Source: Diprion similis
Lineage: Eukaryota; Arthropoda; Insecta; Hymenoptera; Diprionidae
Length of the DNA: 64,000 nt
Direction of reading: 5' to 3'
Assembly (NCBI RefSeq): GCF_021155765.1
Contig: NC_060117.1
Span: 10,506,001-10,570,000 of the forward strand
Of this stretch, positions 34,434 to 46,189 are shown one piece after another (the first letter of the stretch is position 1; the number at the start of each line of letters is the position of its first letter). The notes under the pieces were generated by a model. The model did no database searches. It was not told the origin of the DNA and saw only the letters and a list, made by a program, of their open reading frames with translations. The translations under genes and the position numbers were made by a program.

Positions 34434-34706
34434 ATATAACAAAGGTAGGAATGTGGCAGTGTTTCATGCCTGTGGAATGGGGGGCAGAAGTATTGCTCTT
34501 CGACCCGGGTCACGTAAGCGGGACTAGAAGTGAAGTGACGTCATACTTTTCACCCCCTAGGGAGTAGAAGCTCTCTCGAAGGACGAGAGTAAAAAGTGTG
34601 ACGTCACCTCACTTCTACTCCCGCTCAAGTGACCCGGGTAGAAAAACGGTACTTCTCCCCCTCTCCACAGGCACGAAAAACTGCCATATTCATGCCTATG
34701 TTATAT
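34434..34706. mobile_element. Palindromic MITE carrying two TGACGTCA sites
   Basis: Arms of about 118 bp (34434-34551 and 34589-34706) are inverted copies sharing 'tatataaca', 'gtggcagt/atggcagt', 'tgcctgtgga' and 'acccgggtcac'. The ~37-bp centre is 'accccctagggagtag...'. Each arm has the 8-bp palindrome TGACGTCA (CRE-type) near the centre. Confidence 0.7.
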
Positions 34707-35299
34707 AAATACGTTTTTACTTAGAATTCTCAATATTTGTAGATTAAGTCAGAAGAAAAAGCGCTGTTTGACTGCTATATCGATATGTGCTAATCAAATA
34801 GTTAGGTATACTTGAAATATAACATTAGTCTAAGGTGATAGATAACTACACGTTTCGGGGTTACAAAGGCATCCTTTTTGCAAGCTTCAAGCGGAGAGAC
34901 ACTTACATGATTAAGTGTACATCTAACTTGGATTTGTCTTTCCATGTGCAGCCAGGAAGGTTCAGCTAATATATTATATATTTATTCAAATAATACGACT
35001 CATTCGTATAAATGCACACACACAGATTCGATTGTAAGAACAATATGTTAATCAAGCCATCTTCTCGTCGAAGCGGAAGAATAATTCTTGGAATACTGAC
35101 AGTATTATTTCAACTCGCTATGACTCCAATATATCCACCTGTATATACTATAACGGCCACACTCACCTTACGGGGAAACAAAAAGAAATTTGAGCGGACT
35201 ATCAAACACCTGCTACATGCAACACAAATAAATGTCAAAGTAATTCAATAACGATAAATGTCACCATTAGGTAAACCCATATCCTATCAAAGAACAGAT
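34707..35299. other. No gene seen
   Basis: AT-rich. A + frame at 35012-35251 may be the decayed upstream part of the LINE, but no motif was recognised. Confidence 0.35.
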
Positions 35300-35935
35300 A
35301 AATTAAGATGCATGAATGTTGCTGCTTGCCAGCGAAAAGGACTATAGAAATTGTCTTGTTTTAGAAATATACAGTATTGTCGGTGAACAGAACTCAGTTA
35401 ATCTCAGATCGGATACTGAGAATCTCAGGAACGTATATTTCAACTTAATTTCAAACAGACAATAACGAGCACTTGTTTTCGCGGTGGTCGATCTACTTTT
35501 AAATACTTAATCAGTCAGCACCACGAATATCTTGAAAATGGAAGACAACAATATCCCATTGCTGGTTAGAAACGGAGTACGTCATATCAAGTAGAAAACT
35601 GTCAACTATTATCAAACAGCTACCATTCAAAAGAGCACCGGGGCAAGATACTATTCAAAATATAGTTCTTACAAATCTGTCTCGTAAAGCACTTACAACT
35701 CACATATATATGAAAAACTTCAATTGCGTTATGCTACTTTTCACAACACCGGAGAATTGATCAAATAGTACCAATTACAGAACCTGGCAAGATTAGTACA
35801 GTTCCCAGCAGCCATCGTCCTATTAGTCTTCTTCTGACAACGAGTAAAATCTGTAAAAAAGTTATCCTAAAAAAGCTTACACAACATGAAGAAAAAAACA
35901 ACGCGATAGCAGACCATCAATTTGGATGTTCTTTG
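35300..35935 (+). pseudogene. Jockey-like LINE reverse transcriptase, N-terminal part
   Basis: Broken frames carry the RT start of the Jockey/I group: 'IIKQLPFKRAPGQDTIQNIV' and 'TNLSRKALTTHIYM', then after frameshifts 'VPITEPGKI', 'SSHRPISLLLT' and 'NNAIADHQFGC'. The YxDD-bearing middle is absent. The C-terminal part resumes at 39677 after unassigned DNA and the inverted 2.7-kb element. Confidence 0.75.
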
Positions 35936-36983
35936 CTAGATATTATTGAAAGAAAAGGTTGTTAGGTTAAATCTTTGTGATTGGGCTGCCTCGAGGCAAT
36001 AGGGATAAGAAAAGTAGTTATCGGCTACCCAAGAAACACCTTATGCTACCATAATTAGCTTGGGCGGTCAAGACGGAGCCCTTGCCGCCGTTTACCACAT
36101 CCAGAACTGATAATCAGCCGTAGTGGGTGGAATAAACTATAACACAGTCTCGGGTGGTAATGACGTCGCTGTGTGGCCTGACATAATACAGGGTATAGAT
36201 CACCGTATTTTTTTTCCTCAAACGGTTTCGATTTCTCTAGCTACAGTCCAGGGTGAAATGCCGTGGCTGTCGATCAGGTTTGGGATCCACAATTATACTG
36301 CTGGGTCATGGTTGTTAGACGATTCCGGGCGTAAAATGATGTCCCTGTTTTGAGTCCCTGGTTATTGCAAGAATCTAACGAGTCGCATAAAAAAACAACC
36401 AATAGCTAGGGGAAATTCTCTAAATATTAAACTCATATTTTAAATGATGCGTTTAAGAAACTTTGAATAAACAAACATAATAATAATACTCGAAAGTAAC
36501 ATAAAATAAAATGTCTATTTACTAATTTAACAGACTGTAAGTCTGATTTCGTTTCTTTGAGTTTTCGCCTTTCCTCTTTGTTTTAGATTTATCGCTCAAG
36601 TACCTCTTTGGGTCATTACGTGAACTTTATCGAAATTTTAAATATTGACAGACTATTTTCACTCAGTCTATATGTTTCCTTGCCTTGATTTTAGATTCAA
36701 ATTGTTAAATGAATATCAAATAAAGTCTCTAATTTTCTTCTACTGGGTCGAACGGGCGCCTTGCCTCGATCGATGTATTATAAACTCTATGTAAGTCAGG
36801 TCAGCTCTTTGCTTGAACACTGCTGCTCGTCGTCGGTCAGCGCGTCTCTTACATACTCTTGATAATCCGCAGCTATTGTCTTTGCGGATTACCTCTTCTA
36901 GATCGAGTTGGGTTTTCTTGAAGTTACCCAAGCACGTCGGCGTTTACGTGTGCGTCCATGTAACCGGTACGTTACAGTACATA
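35936..36983. other. Unassigned, LTR-like edges
   Basis: Starts near 'tgttaggttaaat' (35960) and ends near 'ggtacgttaca' (36976), which resemble LTR edges, but flanking bases do not duplicate and no other LTR feature is seen. No gene recognised. Confidence 0.3.
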
Positions 36984-39672
36984 CCGGGACAATCTCTAGA
37001 AACTATACAAGAACTGCGCATGCGCCAAATGATTCAATCTCATTGATCAGCAAAATTGCCCCGCAACATTATTTTCGTCAGCTAACCAAGGCGAACAACG
37101 TACACGAAATGTGACAAGGCTGTGAATATCTCGCGCGTAAAGTAGCGTATTGAGGTTATGTTGATATTTATTCCTATTTAACGTGAATTTTCTAAGTAAA
37201 GTGCCATTCAGCAATACCGTAGTTGATATTAGAATATATTTAATCAACACAATAAAGGCGTCAATGGAGAAACAAATATCAAAAGCTACAGTAGTTGGAT
37301 CAGTTATTTATTGGTTGAAGAAATCTGAAATTAAATGTGGAACGTCATCAACGAGTGGGAGTCTAGACAAACTAAGACAGGTAAGTAAAAATATTGTTTA
37401 TTTCAAACAGATTCTTTATTTACATAAAATTAAAAATAAATGGATTGTTGAAACCCAGTAGAAGGTAGCTGCGGAGTAGATTTGTTCCAGTGCAGTGGTC
37501 CGGAAGCAAGTAATCAGTGCCGATGAACATGAAATATTAAAACAAAATCAGTAACAAGGAATAAAAGAAGTGGTATATCTTAAACCACAAAGCTTAAAAG
37601 TACAAAAAGTAGCAATTCGTTTTTCTGTCGCAATTTATTGAAAATTAGTGGTATCCAAAACAACTAGAAGCTCTTGTCTGATAATAATAACTTTTAATAT
37701 TTTCAGGTAGGAGACAACCATCATCGAAGCGAGATTAAGGTTGTCAGGCATCGAAGCGTGTAAGTAAATTTTTGATTCTATGATCTTTGCATGCTACAAT
37801 ATTTTCACATGTATTCAATGATAAAATTCGTTTTTTTTTTTTTTTTGACAGACTCAAAGTTTCAAGTTTGGTTAATAGGAGAAAAATCATACCTTACCTG
37901 ATGGTCAAAACATTTTGGTGGCAAGGACCCTAGTTTCTCGATTGGTGCCATCGTTCCAACCATCGAACCTGGTTGTTCCGTTGTTCCGTCAGATAACAGG
38001 TACCAAAAGGAATTTCTTCAGGTCTTCGCCACCTTCTGAACATCAGTCGAGGCAAAATTGAAGAGCACGACACGCTACAGATCATGGTGTCTGAATATTC
38101 GATCATTTCAGATTGATCGAGCCAATAGTAATAAGTTTGTTATTCAACAATTGCTGCTAACTAATTTTATAGAGCAATCATTCCGTGTGCCATTTTAATC
38201 CAAACAGTATTATTGGCCCGCATTGTTCTTCAAATTTTATTTTCTTCAGTTTTGATATTTTATTTCTTACTCTTTTGGTATTCAATTCAGATGAATAGTG
38301 TTTCAAGTGTTGAATCAGATTCCAGGGATGAATTTTGATAGGTAAACTGAACCAATCTCAATCTAAAAATGTTGGATAACTTAAGTTGAAAATGTCTTTA
38401 AAGTCAATATTAATTGACAGTATCATCTGACTAGCTAGTTGCAGCTATCATCCGTGCTTGAGTCTTTTTCAACCCCAGTAAGGTCTAAGGAATGCCCTCA
38501 CTTACTAGTACACGTTACAAATGATCACTTTGTCTGCAATAGGATTTACTTGGTGGCTAATTTTTTTATGATGAATCTTTATCAGGGAGTTATCTGGTAA
38601 CTTATTAATTGCTTGAAACCAGATTCAATTTTATACTCTTACAATGGTCCTTCACTAAGAATGAAAGTTTGTGAATCTCCATTTATTACAATCAATTCTG
38701 CATCCCATGTTAACACTGTTCGAAACAAAAAATCTTATCCTAAGATTGGAAATCAAATCTGCAATGCAAAAGTTATCCAGTGGCACAAGTTGAAAACATA
38801 GAACTTTACAACGGTTTTTGTGACAGAGGGATTCCTTCCGGATATTTATGTTACTGGATGATGTTCAGAGCACTATGAAGAAAACATTGTATTGGGTTTA
38901 GGTTTAAGTAAATATTTTCATGAACTTCGTTGAAAATTAGATATTCATTTGTTTCAAAGGAACAAGGGGTACAATCTTGAATCCAAAGAGTCAATATTTT
39001 CATATCAATGTTCTGAACATAACTCTAAAACATGATTATCCTTAAAGTTAATCGTGACTCTGAGGCACATTTTGAAAATGTTGATTTTCAACCTGTGTCA
39101 CAGAACGTTTCTGAGTTTTACTCTTTAGATTAGATTTGAAATTGAAAGAAACCGTAAGACCTACAACTTCCTTCGCCAACCAACAAAAGTGGCGATGATC
39201 TCTGCACGTCTTATGAATTGAATGGGAGGAGGCGATATCAACGAACAGCAGAGATGCTATTATTTTGGCTGTATTTTCTGTTGAAAGCAAAAAAATTTCA
39301 TTGTCATTTTCAATGTATGAAGTAATGAAAATGATTAAATAAATTCTCCCCACCTACCTGCTTCGTTTCTTCCAAGCACCCAACATTTGAACAGATTTCT
39401 TGTTTCAATCGAATAGTACGAATTTTGAAAGAGCATCGGCATTAAATCCCGATCGTTCTTTGAACAATCAATTTTCAATAACAAATGCTTCCCAAGCCGT
39501 CCCGAGTGAATACCTCAATTACTTGGGATTCTAACCTCAAAAATGCATCTAAACTACATCGCCGACAGAAACAGAGTTTGACAGCAGGGTCTCGGGGTGG
39601 CCAGACTGCACGGACGGTGGATTTAAACTCGCGCATGCGCAGTTCTTGTATAGTTTCTAGAGATTGTTGTGG
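36984..39672 (-). mobile_element. Unclassified 2.67-kb TIR element, copy B
   Basis: 2689 bp. Left end 'ccgggacaatctctagaaac', right end its imperfect inverse. Flanks are cata (36980-36983) and tata (39673-39676). Orientation is opposite to A and C, and the whole interior is collinear with them when inverted. It lies between the two recognisable halves of the Jockey-like LINE. Confidence 0.8.
37183..37380 (+). pseudogene. Conserved putative first exon of the 2.67-kb element (copy B)
   Basis: 66 codons from ATG: 'PFSNTVVDIRIYLINTI', 'EKQISKATVVGSVIYW' and 'GTSSTSGSLDKLRQ', then 'acag|gtaagtaaa', an excellent donor. A candidate next exon begins at 37708 after 'atattttcag' and is followed by another 'gtaagtaaa'. 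Conserved with copy A. Product unknown. Confidence 0.4.
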
Positions 39673-39676
39673 TATA

Positions 39677-39861
39677 AACATACTTGAAAAGTTCTATAGC
39701 AAATGGAAAATCAGTCTAAGTGCAACGACCGAACTGATAGTCTTTTTCAATAAAACTGAAGACACAAAAGTATTTCAACCCATGAAAGTCTACATTCATA
39801 GTATAAAGCCAGCAACTACAGTCAAATATCTAGGAGTCTATCTGAATCTCAGACTAATATA
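39677..39861 (+). pseudogene. Jockey-like LINE reverse transcriptase, C-terminal part
   Basis: Encodes 'KFYSKWKISLSATTELIVF' and 'SIKPATTVKYLGVYLNLRL', the RT thumb region of Jockey-like LINEs. It is cut by the MITE at 39862 and continues at 40519-40580 in frame ('THIKQTMRKAFLVQKEIYP') when one TA target copy is discounted. It is then cut again by a long LTR at 40581. Confidence 0.75.
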
Positions 39862-40518
39862 CAGGGTGGTCCATTTTGATTGCCCCAGGCGAATATCGCG
39901 GAAACCACAAGAGATACAAGAAAAAGGTTAATAAAATACTTGAAAGGTTTTGAGGGGGAAAAATAGTGATGATACGTATCAACTTGTAGATTTTGCCACT
40001 TTCGAGATCTTGTAAGTAGCTTCAGATTTTGGATAGGGAACACAAATTTGGCTATCAACAACTGATAGCGAAATTGAAGATCAATTCGAATATGCAAAAG
40101 AAAAAAATTCTGTTAAATTTTTTTTTGGATTTTTTTTTGTATTAGAATAAGTGCCTCATTTTGCTATCCGCGGATCGTATCTGAAATTTGTGTTTTCCAT
40201 CTCGAATCCAAAGCTACTTGCAAAATCTCAGAAGTGGCACGGTTTATGAATTGAAAAAAAATTTGATAGAAATTTTTTTTGTTCCATATTCGACTTAATC
40301 GTTAAACTCGCCATCAGTTGCTCATATCCAAATTATGTGTTCCCTATGCAAAATTCGAAGTTACTTGCAAGATCTCGGAAGGGGCAAAATTTACAAATTG
40401 ATACGTATCATCATTATTTTTCCCCCTCAAAACCTTCCAAGTTTTTAATTAACCTCTTTCTTGTATCTCTTGCAGTTTCCGAGATATTTGCCTGGGGTAA
40501 TCAAAATGGACCACCCTG
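39862..40518. mobile_element. 657-bp long-TIR MITE (CAGGGTGGTCCATTTT ends)
   Basis: Left 'cagggtggtccattttgatt' and right (inverted) the same 20 bases begin arms of about 230 bp (39862-40090 and 40290-40518). Shared blocks are 'gatacgtatcaa', 'gagatcttg' and 'gggggaaaaat'. Inserted at TA in the LINE (ta at 39860; ca at 40519 as the probable mutated duplicate). No coding capacity. Confidence 0.85.
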
Positions 40519-40580
40519 CATAAAACTCACATCAAACAAACTATGAGAAAAGCTTTCTTGGTACAAAAGGAAATATATCC

Positions 40581-41182
40581 TGTAGCGTGCCTTTTTTCCG
40601 AGAGAGGAAAGGTGATAAATTCGTATTTTATCTGCTAAAAACGGGTAATTGTTGAGGGAGGAAAATCACGTTACCCTACGGCCCAGTCTCTGACCTATGA
40701 TCAAGTAGATATGAACGATAATTAGAGGAAAGATATTGACGTTGGGCGCCAGACGCAGTCGCGTCAGATACTAGATAAATAGAGAATAGGAAAAAGACAA
40801 GATTAATCAGATTCCATGACCGTTTTGCACAGCTCTCAGTAGGTACAGATAATGGTAGAGAGGAGGGGTCGTATACAATGAGATAAAACGCAAAAATTAA
40901 GGAAATGGTAATAGTATCAAGTGTATTGACAAGATGCGGAGAAGAAGTTACAATCAAGCAAAAGAATTTAGATACAATTAGATAGGCCAAGAAGATTTAA
41001 ATACAGCCGAAGAGAAAGGTATGAGTGAGGGTTGACAAATTAGCGAGACGATTATTCGTGTGATTAGCGATGTAAAGCGAGGGTTCGCGATACTATTACT
41101 CTGTGTAACAATCAGCAAGGTTCACAAAGCAGGTGAAATGGGCTAGCATGCAATGCACAATCTGAGGTTCTTAGAACCAATT
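40581..41182 (-). mobile_element. Family B LTR, copy 2, 3' part
   Basis: Begins on + at 'tgtagcgtgccttttt', the family end, and has TGGCGCCCAAC (inverse) at 40741-40751 preceded on the - strand by 'gacgcgactgcgtc'. Its 5' part is not contiguous: the MULE-like transposon and a LINE follow. Similar A-rich sequence at about 51250-52150 may be the remainder. The expected far end and the matching target copy (atcc) were not found. Confidence 0.5.
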
Positions 41183-41680
41183 GACCGAAGTGAACTGGGC
41201 CCCCCAATATATGCCATATCAAAAAATATTTTTGCCAACGTTTGCCATATAGTTATTTTTGATTGCCTCCTCTAACTTTCAATGATATTCGTTTTTGAAA
41301 ATTGGGGGGATCACCTCGACCAATTTAGCCCCCCAACATATGCCAAATCACAATTTTTTTTTTGCCACCGATTGGTCTCCGTTTGCCAATGTTTGCCATA
41401 TTTTTATTTTTGTTTGCCCTTTCCTAAATCAGAAGTTATGCGATTTCGGAAATTAACTTTACGGAGGTGGGCCCCCAACGTACACCGAATCCAATGATTT
41501 TTTTCTTGCTAATGATTGTTCTTCGTTTTCCGATATTTGCCATACATTTATTTTCGTTTGCAAATGTTTGCCATATCTTTATTTGCGTTTGCCCTTTCCT
41601 GGATCAGAAGTTATACGTTTTCGGAAATTAACTTTACGCAGCTGGCCCCCCCAACATACACCGAATCCAATGATTTTTCG
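41183..41680 (+). repeat. Left terminal inverted repeat with tandem units
   Basis: Two direct sub-repeats each run from the '(g)cccccaacata' word to 'aattaactttacg'. This array pairs with 46190-46542. Such arrays near transposon ends often serve as multiple transposase-binding sites (inference). Confidence 0.75.
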
Positions 41681-41796
41681 CGGGGCCTCTCGACAAACAC
41701 AGGCCCCGACAAACACCGGTTCTGACGAACACCGGTCCCATCAAAAGGCCCCACTTGATGGACGCGTCTCTCGCGACCGCGGCGATGCCGGCAGGG

Positions 41797-41804
41797 TTTA
41801 TATA
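41797..41804 (+). promoter_or_regulatory. Possible TATA box of the transposon gene
   Basis: TTTATATA in a locally GC-rich stretch, with 'ttcagttcag' downstream (about 41870) and the first in-frame ATG at 42267. Position suits a promoter just inside the left inverted repeat. Confidence 0.35.
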
Positions 41805-42266
41805 CCGAGACTGCGCAACCTGCTGCACGATACCCGTGTCGTCTTTAGAAGTAGCAGTTATCGGTCTTGTGCAGTTCAGTTTCGCGGTTTTCACGCCCTC
41901 GTGTGGCTTGAAGAAAAGAAATCGTACAGGTCCCAAATTTTACTCACCTTGTACGTACGGAGTATACAGGCTCTATAAGTTTCTCTAAAACAATCTTAAC
42001 TTCTTAAGTACGTAGTCTACAAGATTTAATCCATTTCGCGCACATACATTGTATTATACTATTCTAAAAGGAGCTTCTTAAATTCAATCGTCTTACACTA
42101 TAATCCATGTAGTTTATAGCTTTTTATCTATTTTACACACACATATTATACGAATGTAATTAAGCCTCCCCCGTTCACTCGTACTCCCGTTGCAGCTACG
42201 GCAGTGGCCTCACTTTTACATCCTAACTCAACTGTCGTAAAGCGGCCTTCGGCCGTCGACATTTTT

Positions 42267-44447
42267 ATGCTAGGTACGGAAAAGGTAAGCGGTGCGAGAA
42301 CGTTACAATTTCCAGCTATAACAAAAAAAATCTGGTCGTTGCAATATTTAATCATGCCAGCTGTAGCCACAATCTCAGCACGATTGATTGTGGAAAAGAT
42401 TTCACATATGGATCTTTTCGAAATAACAGGTAAAGACGATTTCGAATTAAAACCGAGGAAACACCCTGTGTGGATAGAAGCATGTACGACACTTGACGAT
42501 TTGATACAAGTTGACAATCTGTATTTACGTATTAGGCAAAACGGCGGAGATATTTCATCCAAAATCATAAAAACCCGTGGAATGTCAATGTCAAACACAA
42601 ACCCGGAAAATGAGAATGACGATTCTGAGACCAAAATCGAATACAGTGGTCAAAGTCAACACCGTGGTACTCACTTGCCAATGTCACAGTTGGACGAAAG
42701 TACGGAACGTTCGTATGATAATTCCATGGACACCTCGGCAGATGTTTCTCATTGTAAAGATAGCAGCTTTAAAGTCGATGACACCGCGGCTGCTCCAAAA
42801 AATTTACAGAAGTGTCCTGACCTGCTCTACGACTTAGATATCGGACCTGAATCATGGGAGAAAATGCGGCCGCATTCTGTGGCGTATAACGCAAAAGGTC
42901 GTTACGGGAACAGACGTAGGTACTTCCTACTAAGAAAAGGGTGGACAAATTTATTGCCCAAACTCTGCTATGAGAAAACAAAATTGCCTTGTGCGTATGC
43001 TTTCAAAAGAGCGAAGGTGTATGACAATGAAAAAAAGGCGTACATTACGATAAAAGGAAAGTGCAAAGAATGCGGTAACAATTTCACTGGGCACTGCTTA
43101 AATCAACCGAAAAAAGGGCAAAAGGTTCATATTTCCGTTACAACTTCCGACACTAGAGGAATACCACATACTACAAAACGCCCCTTAGCTGGTGAAGAGA
43201 GAATAGAAGTCAAAAAACAATTGCTATACCAAAAACCTGCTGCATGGTGTTGCGAAGCCACAAAAGATATGGACTACGGTGACGACGAACCCCCTGATTT
43301 GTATAGTTTGAGGGTAGCGAATAAGGTACGACAAGAAGCAAAAGACAAAGCGTTAGGCGTGCATAAGGTGACTGACCCTATAAAATTGCTGCAAGCCTTG
43401 AAGACGAACGTCGAATTTTCCAGTACAATAAGAGAGATTGCGTTGGATAAATTTTATTGCATGTACTGGTCCCCAGAGCAGCCAGATCTGTATAAAGATT
43501 TGGTGAAAACGGGAATAACTGTAACTTTTGATGCCACAGGTTCGGTTGTGGAAGCATTGACTCGACCAAACGGACGTTCTGGTGCAATAATTTTGTATCA
43601 AGGCGTAGTGAAAGGTACAGCAGGAATTCTACCGGTCCTTCAATTTTTATCCGAAAAGCAAGACGAAAATATGATCACGTATGCGCTGAAAGAGTAGATT
43701 CGCTGAGGCTTCCCCGTTCCGAAGGCAACGGTAACCGACTTCTCACTAGCCATGTTAAACGGAATTTGCCTGGCATTCGATGAATGCAGTCTAAAGACGT
43801 ATGTGAAAATGTGTCTTCGTTGTTTTTCCGCAAAAAAGACACTAAGCATAAAACCACGCTGCTACGTACGCGTGGATATTGCCCACGCGATTAAAATGGT
43901 TACCAGGTGGAAGTGCTTCAAAGGTAAACCGTCGAGGGTAAAAGATTTCTATCTTTGGTGCATTGGCATAATGACAACGTCCGTTACCTGAAAAGATTTA
44001 AAAAAATTGGTGACTGCTTTGCTTGTTGTTGCACTGTGCATCAGTGACGGTAATAATTCAGAATGCAGTAGTCGGCAAACGTTCCTTTTAGATTCTATCC
44101 GAACGTTTTCGGTTGGAGAAAGTGAAGCAGATTTTGATGGGCAACTAATGGCTGAACTAGTCGATTCTCTGGATGACGCATCAAGTACAGACCTACCAAA
44201 TTTCGGCAATATCAAAAGCTATGCTGAAGACATAGCCAAAAAGTCAGAACAACTGGAACGAGCTAATCCGTATCATTGCCCCGAATTTGTAACACCGTTC
44301 TTACGGCTTTGTCAGTATTTCACCTTATGGACTAATGTAATGTCGAAAATAAGTGGAACGAAAGACAACACTGCCACGTCTGCAAGATCGGAAAATTACT
44401 TTAATATCATGAAAAATAACACCTGTAGTAACTGTAGTACATGTTAA
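42267..44447 (+). pseudogene. MULE-like DDE transposase (transposon-encoded), nonsense-broken
   Basis: One frame runs from a plausible ATG at 42267 to 44447, interrupted by TAG (43695), TGA (43704) and TGA (43989). Features in order: a variable acidic region; 'YDLDIGPESWEKMRP'; a C-x2-C stretch ('KGKCKECGNNFTGHC'); 'VTFDATGSVV' with the first catalytic D (nt 43530); 'VTDFSLAMLNGICLAF' with the second (nt 43737); 'YVRVDIAHAIKMVTRW', like the C/D-H of MULE cores; and 'ARSENYFNIMKNN' with a candidate E (nt 44391). The D-D-E layout resembles Mutator-like transposases, which cut the element out at its inverted repeats. The superfamily call is inference; KDZ-type elements are an alternative. Confidence 0.65.
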
Positions 44448-44463
44448 CACATATAAATCAGAA

Positions 44464-45775
44464 GTGATAAATACGAATTCACATCAGTATTCGACCGATG
44501 ACCCATGCGATATAACATTATCTACTAACACTGATGTTAGTTTCAACCAATCACAAATGGTGGACAATGTGGGCACGTTTGATATGACTGTTCATGATGT
44601 GACATATTTCATAGAAGATGCAGGAAACGGAAATTCGCGAAAAATCATTATCAGTTTGCATAAAGATGTTGAAGACGACTCGTTCGATGTGGGGAAATGT
44701 AAAGCCGCAGAAATCAGTGAATCAGACGTTGATGTGCATTCTGATTCAAGAGGCCTGGCGAAATCAGAATAATAAGACTGGTGAAAATAAAGGAATTGGA
44801 AAAGTTCAACGCGACAGTACTGAACTACGTGAGCCGCGTATGCCTAAAAGGGGTGAATTTCTGCAGCCTTGTTCAGATGTGGAACTTATTCACAACCGTC
44901 CGTTGCGACGAAAAAGAGACAGCAATATTCGAAATGGTGGCACGGTCGAAATAGATAAGACCAAAGTTCGTATGAATTACACGTGTCCATGCGATGCATC
45001 CGTTGAATTAATGGCAACAGCATGCTCAGACTCTAAGGAGTATAAATCAGCGCTGGAAACCGATCACGAAAACCTTGTTTTCTTCCGTCTGATATTGGAC
45101 TACACGTTGAATGGACTTAGTAAGAACTGGTACGTAGAGAGGGCTGTCTTTGTATCTTCATTACTAAATAAACATGGAAGTACGATAGATTGCGCCTGCA
45201 ATATATCGACTTTTCTTGAAGAGGCTCTGACCGAATTCCCTAGTGTGTTTGATGAAGGCTACTGTCCAGTCTGCGGAAGTGAAATCCGGAGCTGCGTCCC
45301 AATCCTACCAATTACATCGAAGCCGATTCTTCTAAAAGGGTTGACTACAAGCCTCCAAGATAGTATCGACGATTACTTTTCAAATCCTATACTGTATTGT
45401 GAAACTTGCAAGAAACGTGTCATCGTTCACAGAACGCCAGAAAAGCATGTATTCGTTGATACGGAACACGCGTTCATGAGTAGACTCTCCAAGTCGCTTG
45501 GATTTCCAAAAGTTCGAAGCAAGGCTGCACTTTCCGAAATATCTTGTACAGTATTGGTAAATGGTACGACGTACAACTTGATAGGCATTATCCATTCTAT
45601 ACCAAGTACCGTAGCGGATGGTTTGGCGCATCATGTCGCTTGTTGTCGTAGACTCTCTGGATCGTGGGAAGAGCGTGACAGTCTTAAATCAAAAGCAGTG
45701 TATATTCCACAAACATCTTCAACTAAAGTAATTGTAAGGCCAGTGGTTATCGGTTATGCAAAGGTGTCTGAATAA
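44464..45775 (+). pseudogene. Cysteine-peptidase (USP/C19)-like domain of the same transposon protein
   Basis: Coding continues in a shifted frame (44464 to about 44760), then in a third frame to the stop at 45775, so two small indels are likely. After a basic linker come: 'YTCPCDASVELMATAC', a candidate catalytic-cysteine box (C at nt 44984); CPVC (45263) and CETC (45398), two C-x2-C pairs 45 residues apart as in the zinc finger of ubiquitin-specific proteases; and 'AHHVACCRRLSGSWEERDSL', which resembles the USP histidine box (H at 45629 or 45632, D at 45677). The C, H, D order and spacing suggest a deubiquitinase-like fold. Activity and substrate are unknown, and this copy is broken. Confidence 0.55.
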
Positions 45776-46189
45776 CTGAAATCTATAAGACGTGAGCAAC
45801 AAATATTCCAGCATGAAGGCGCTTGCTATCCGAGATGTGGAAAAACATACATTACTATATTCACATTAATATTCCTTTTTCCTATGTTTTATACTGTTCA
45901 AGTAGAATTAAATAATCCATTATATACAGGTGGTGCAAAATAAGGTGAAACTCAAAAAATGTTATAAGAATATAAAAAATTATGAAAAAAATTATGAAAT
46001 GATACAGTTAAAAAAATTGGAAAAAACGAAAAAAAAATTAAAAAAAAAAACAAGGGGTGTTAATCCTACCGCGCAGCCTCCCCGTGGCATACCCTGGGGT
46101 CGTAAGTTGAATAGTTTAATTTATCAGCTAATGTCGGAGGTGTCCAAGGATTACCCAAAGGGCGTTGTCATTTCCTGGCACTTTTTACC
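45776..46189 (+). other. 3' untranslated part of the transposon
   Basis: AT-rich. A lysine-rich + frame at 45930-46247 comes from A-runs and looks spurious. 'ttaaataatcc' near 45906 may serve as a weak poly(A) signal; nothing firmer. Confidence 0.4.

Noticed and set aside
35960-36976. Possible solo LTR with tgttagg...gttaca edges
   Set aside because: No target duplication at the edges and no LTR partner or internal hallmark in the window.
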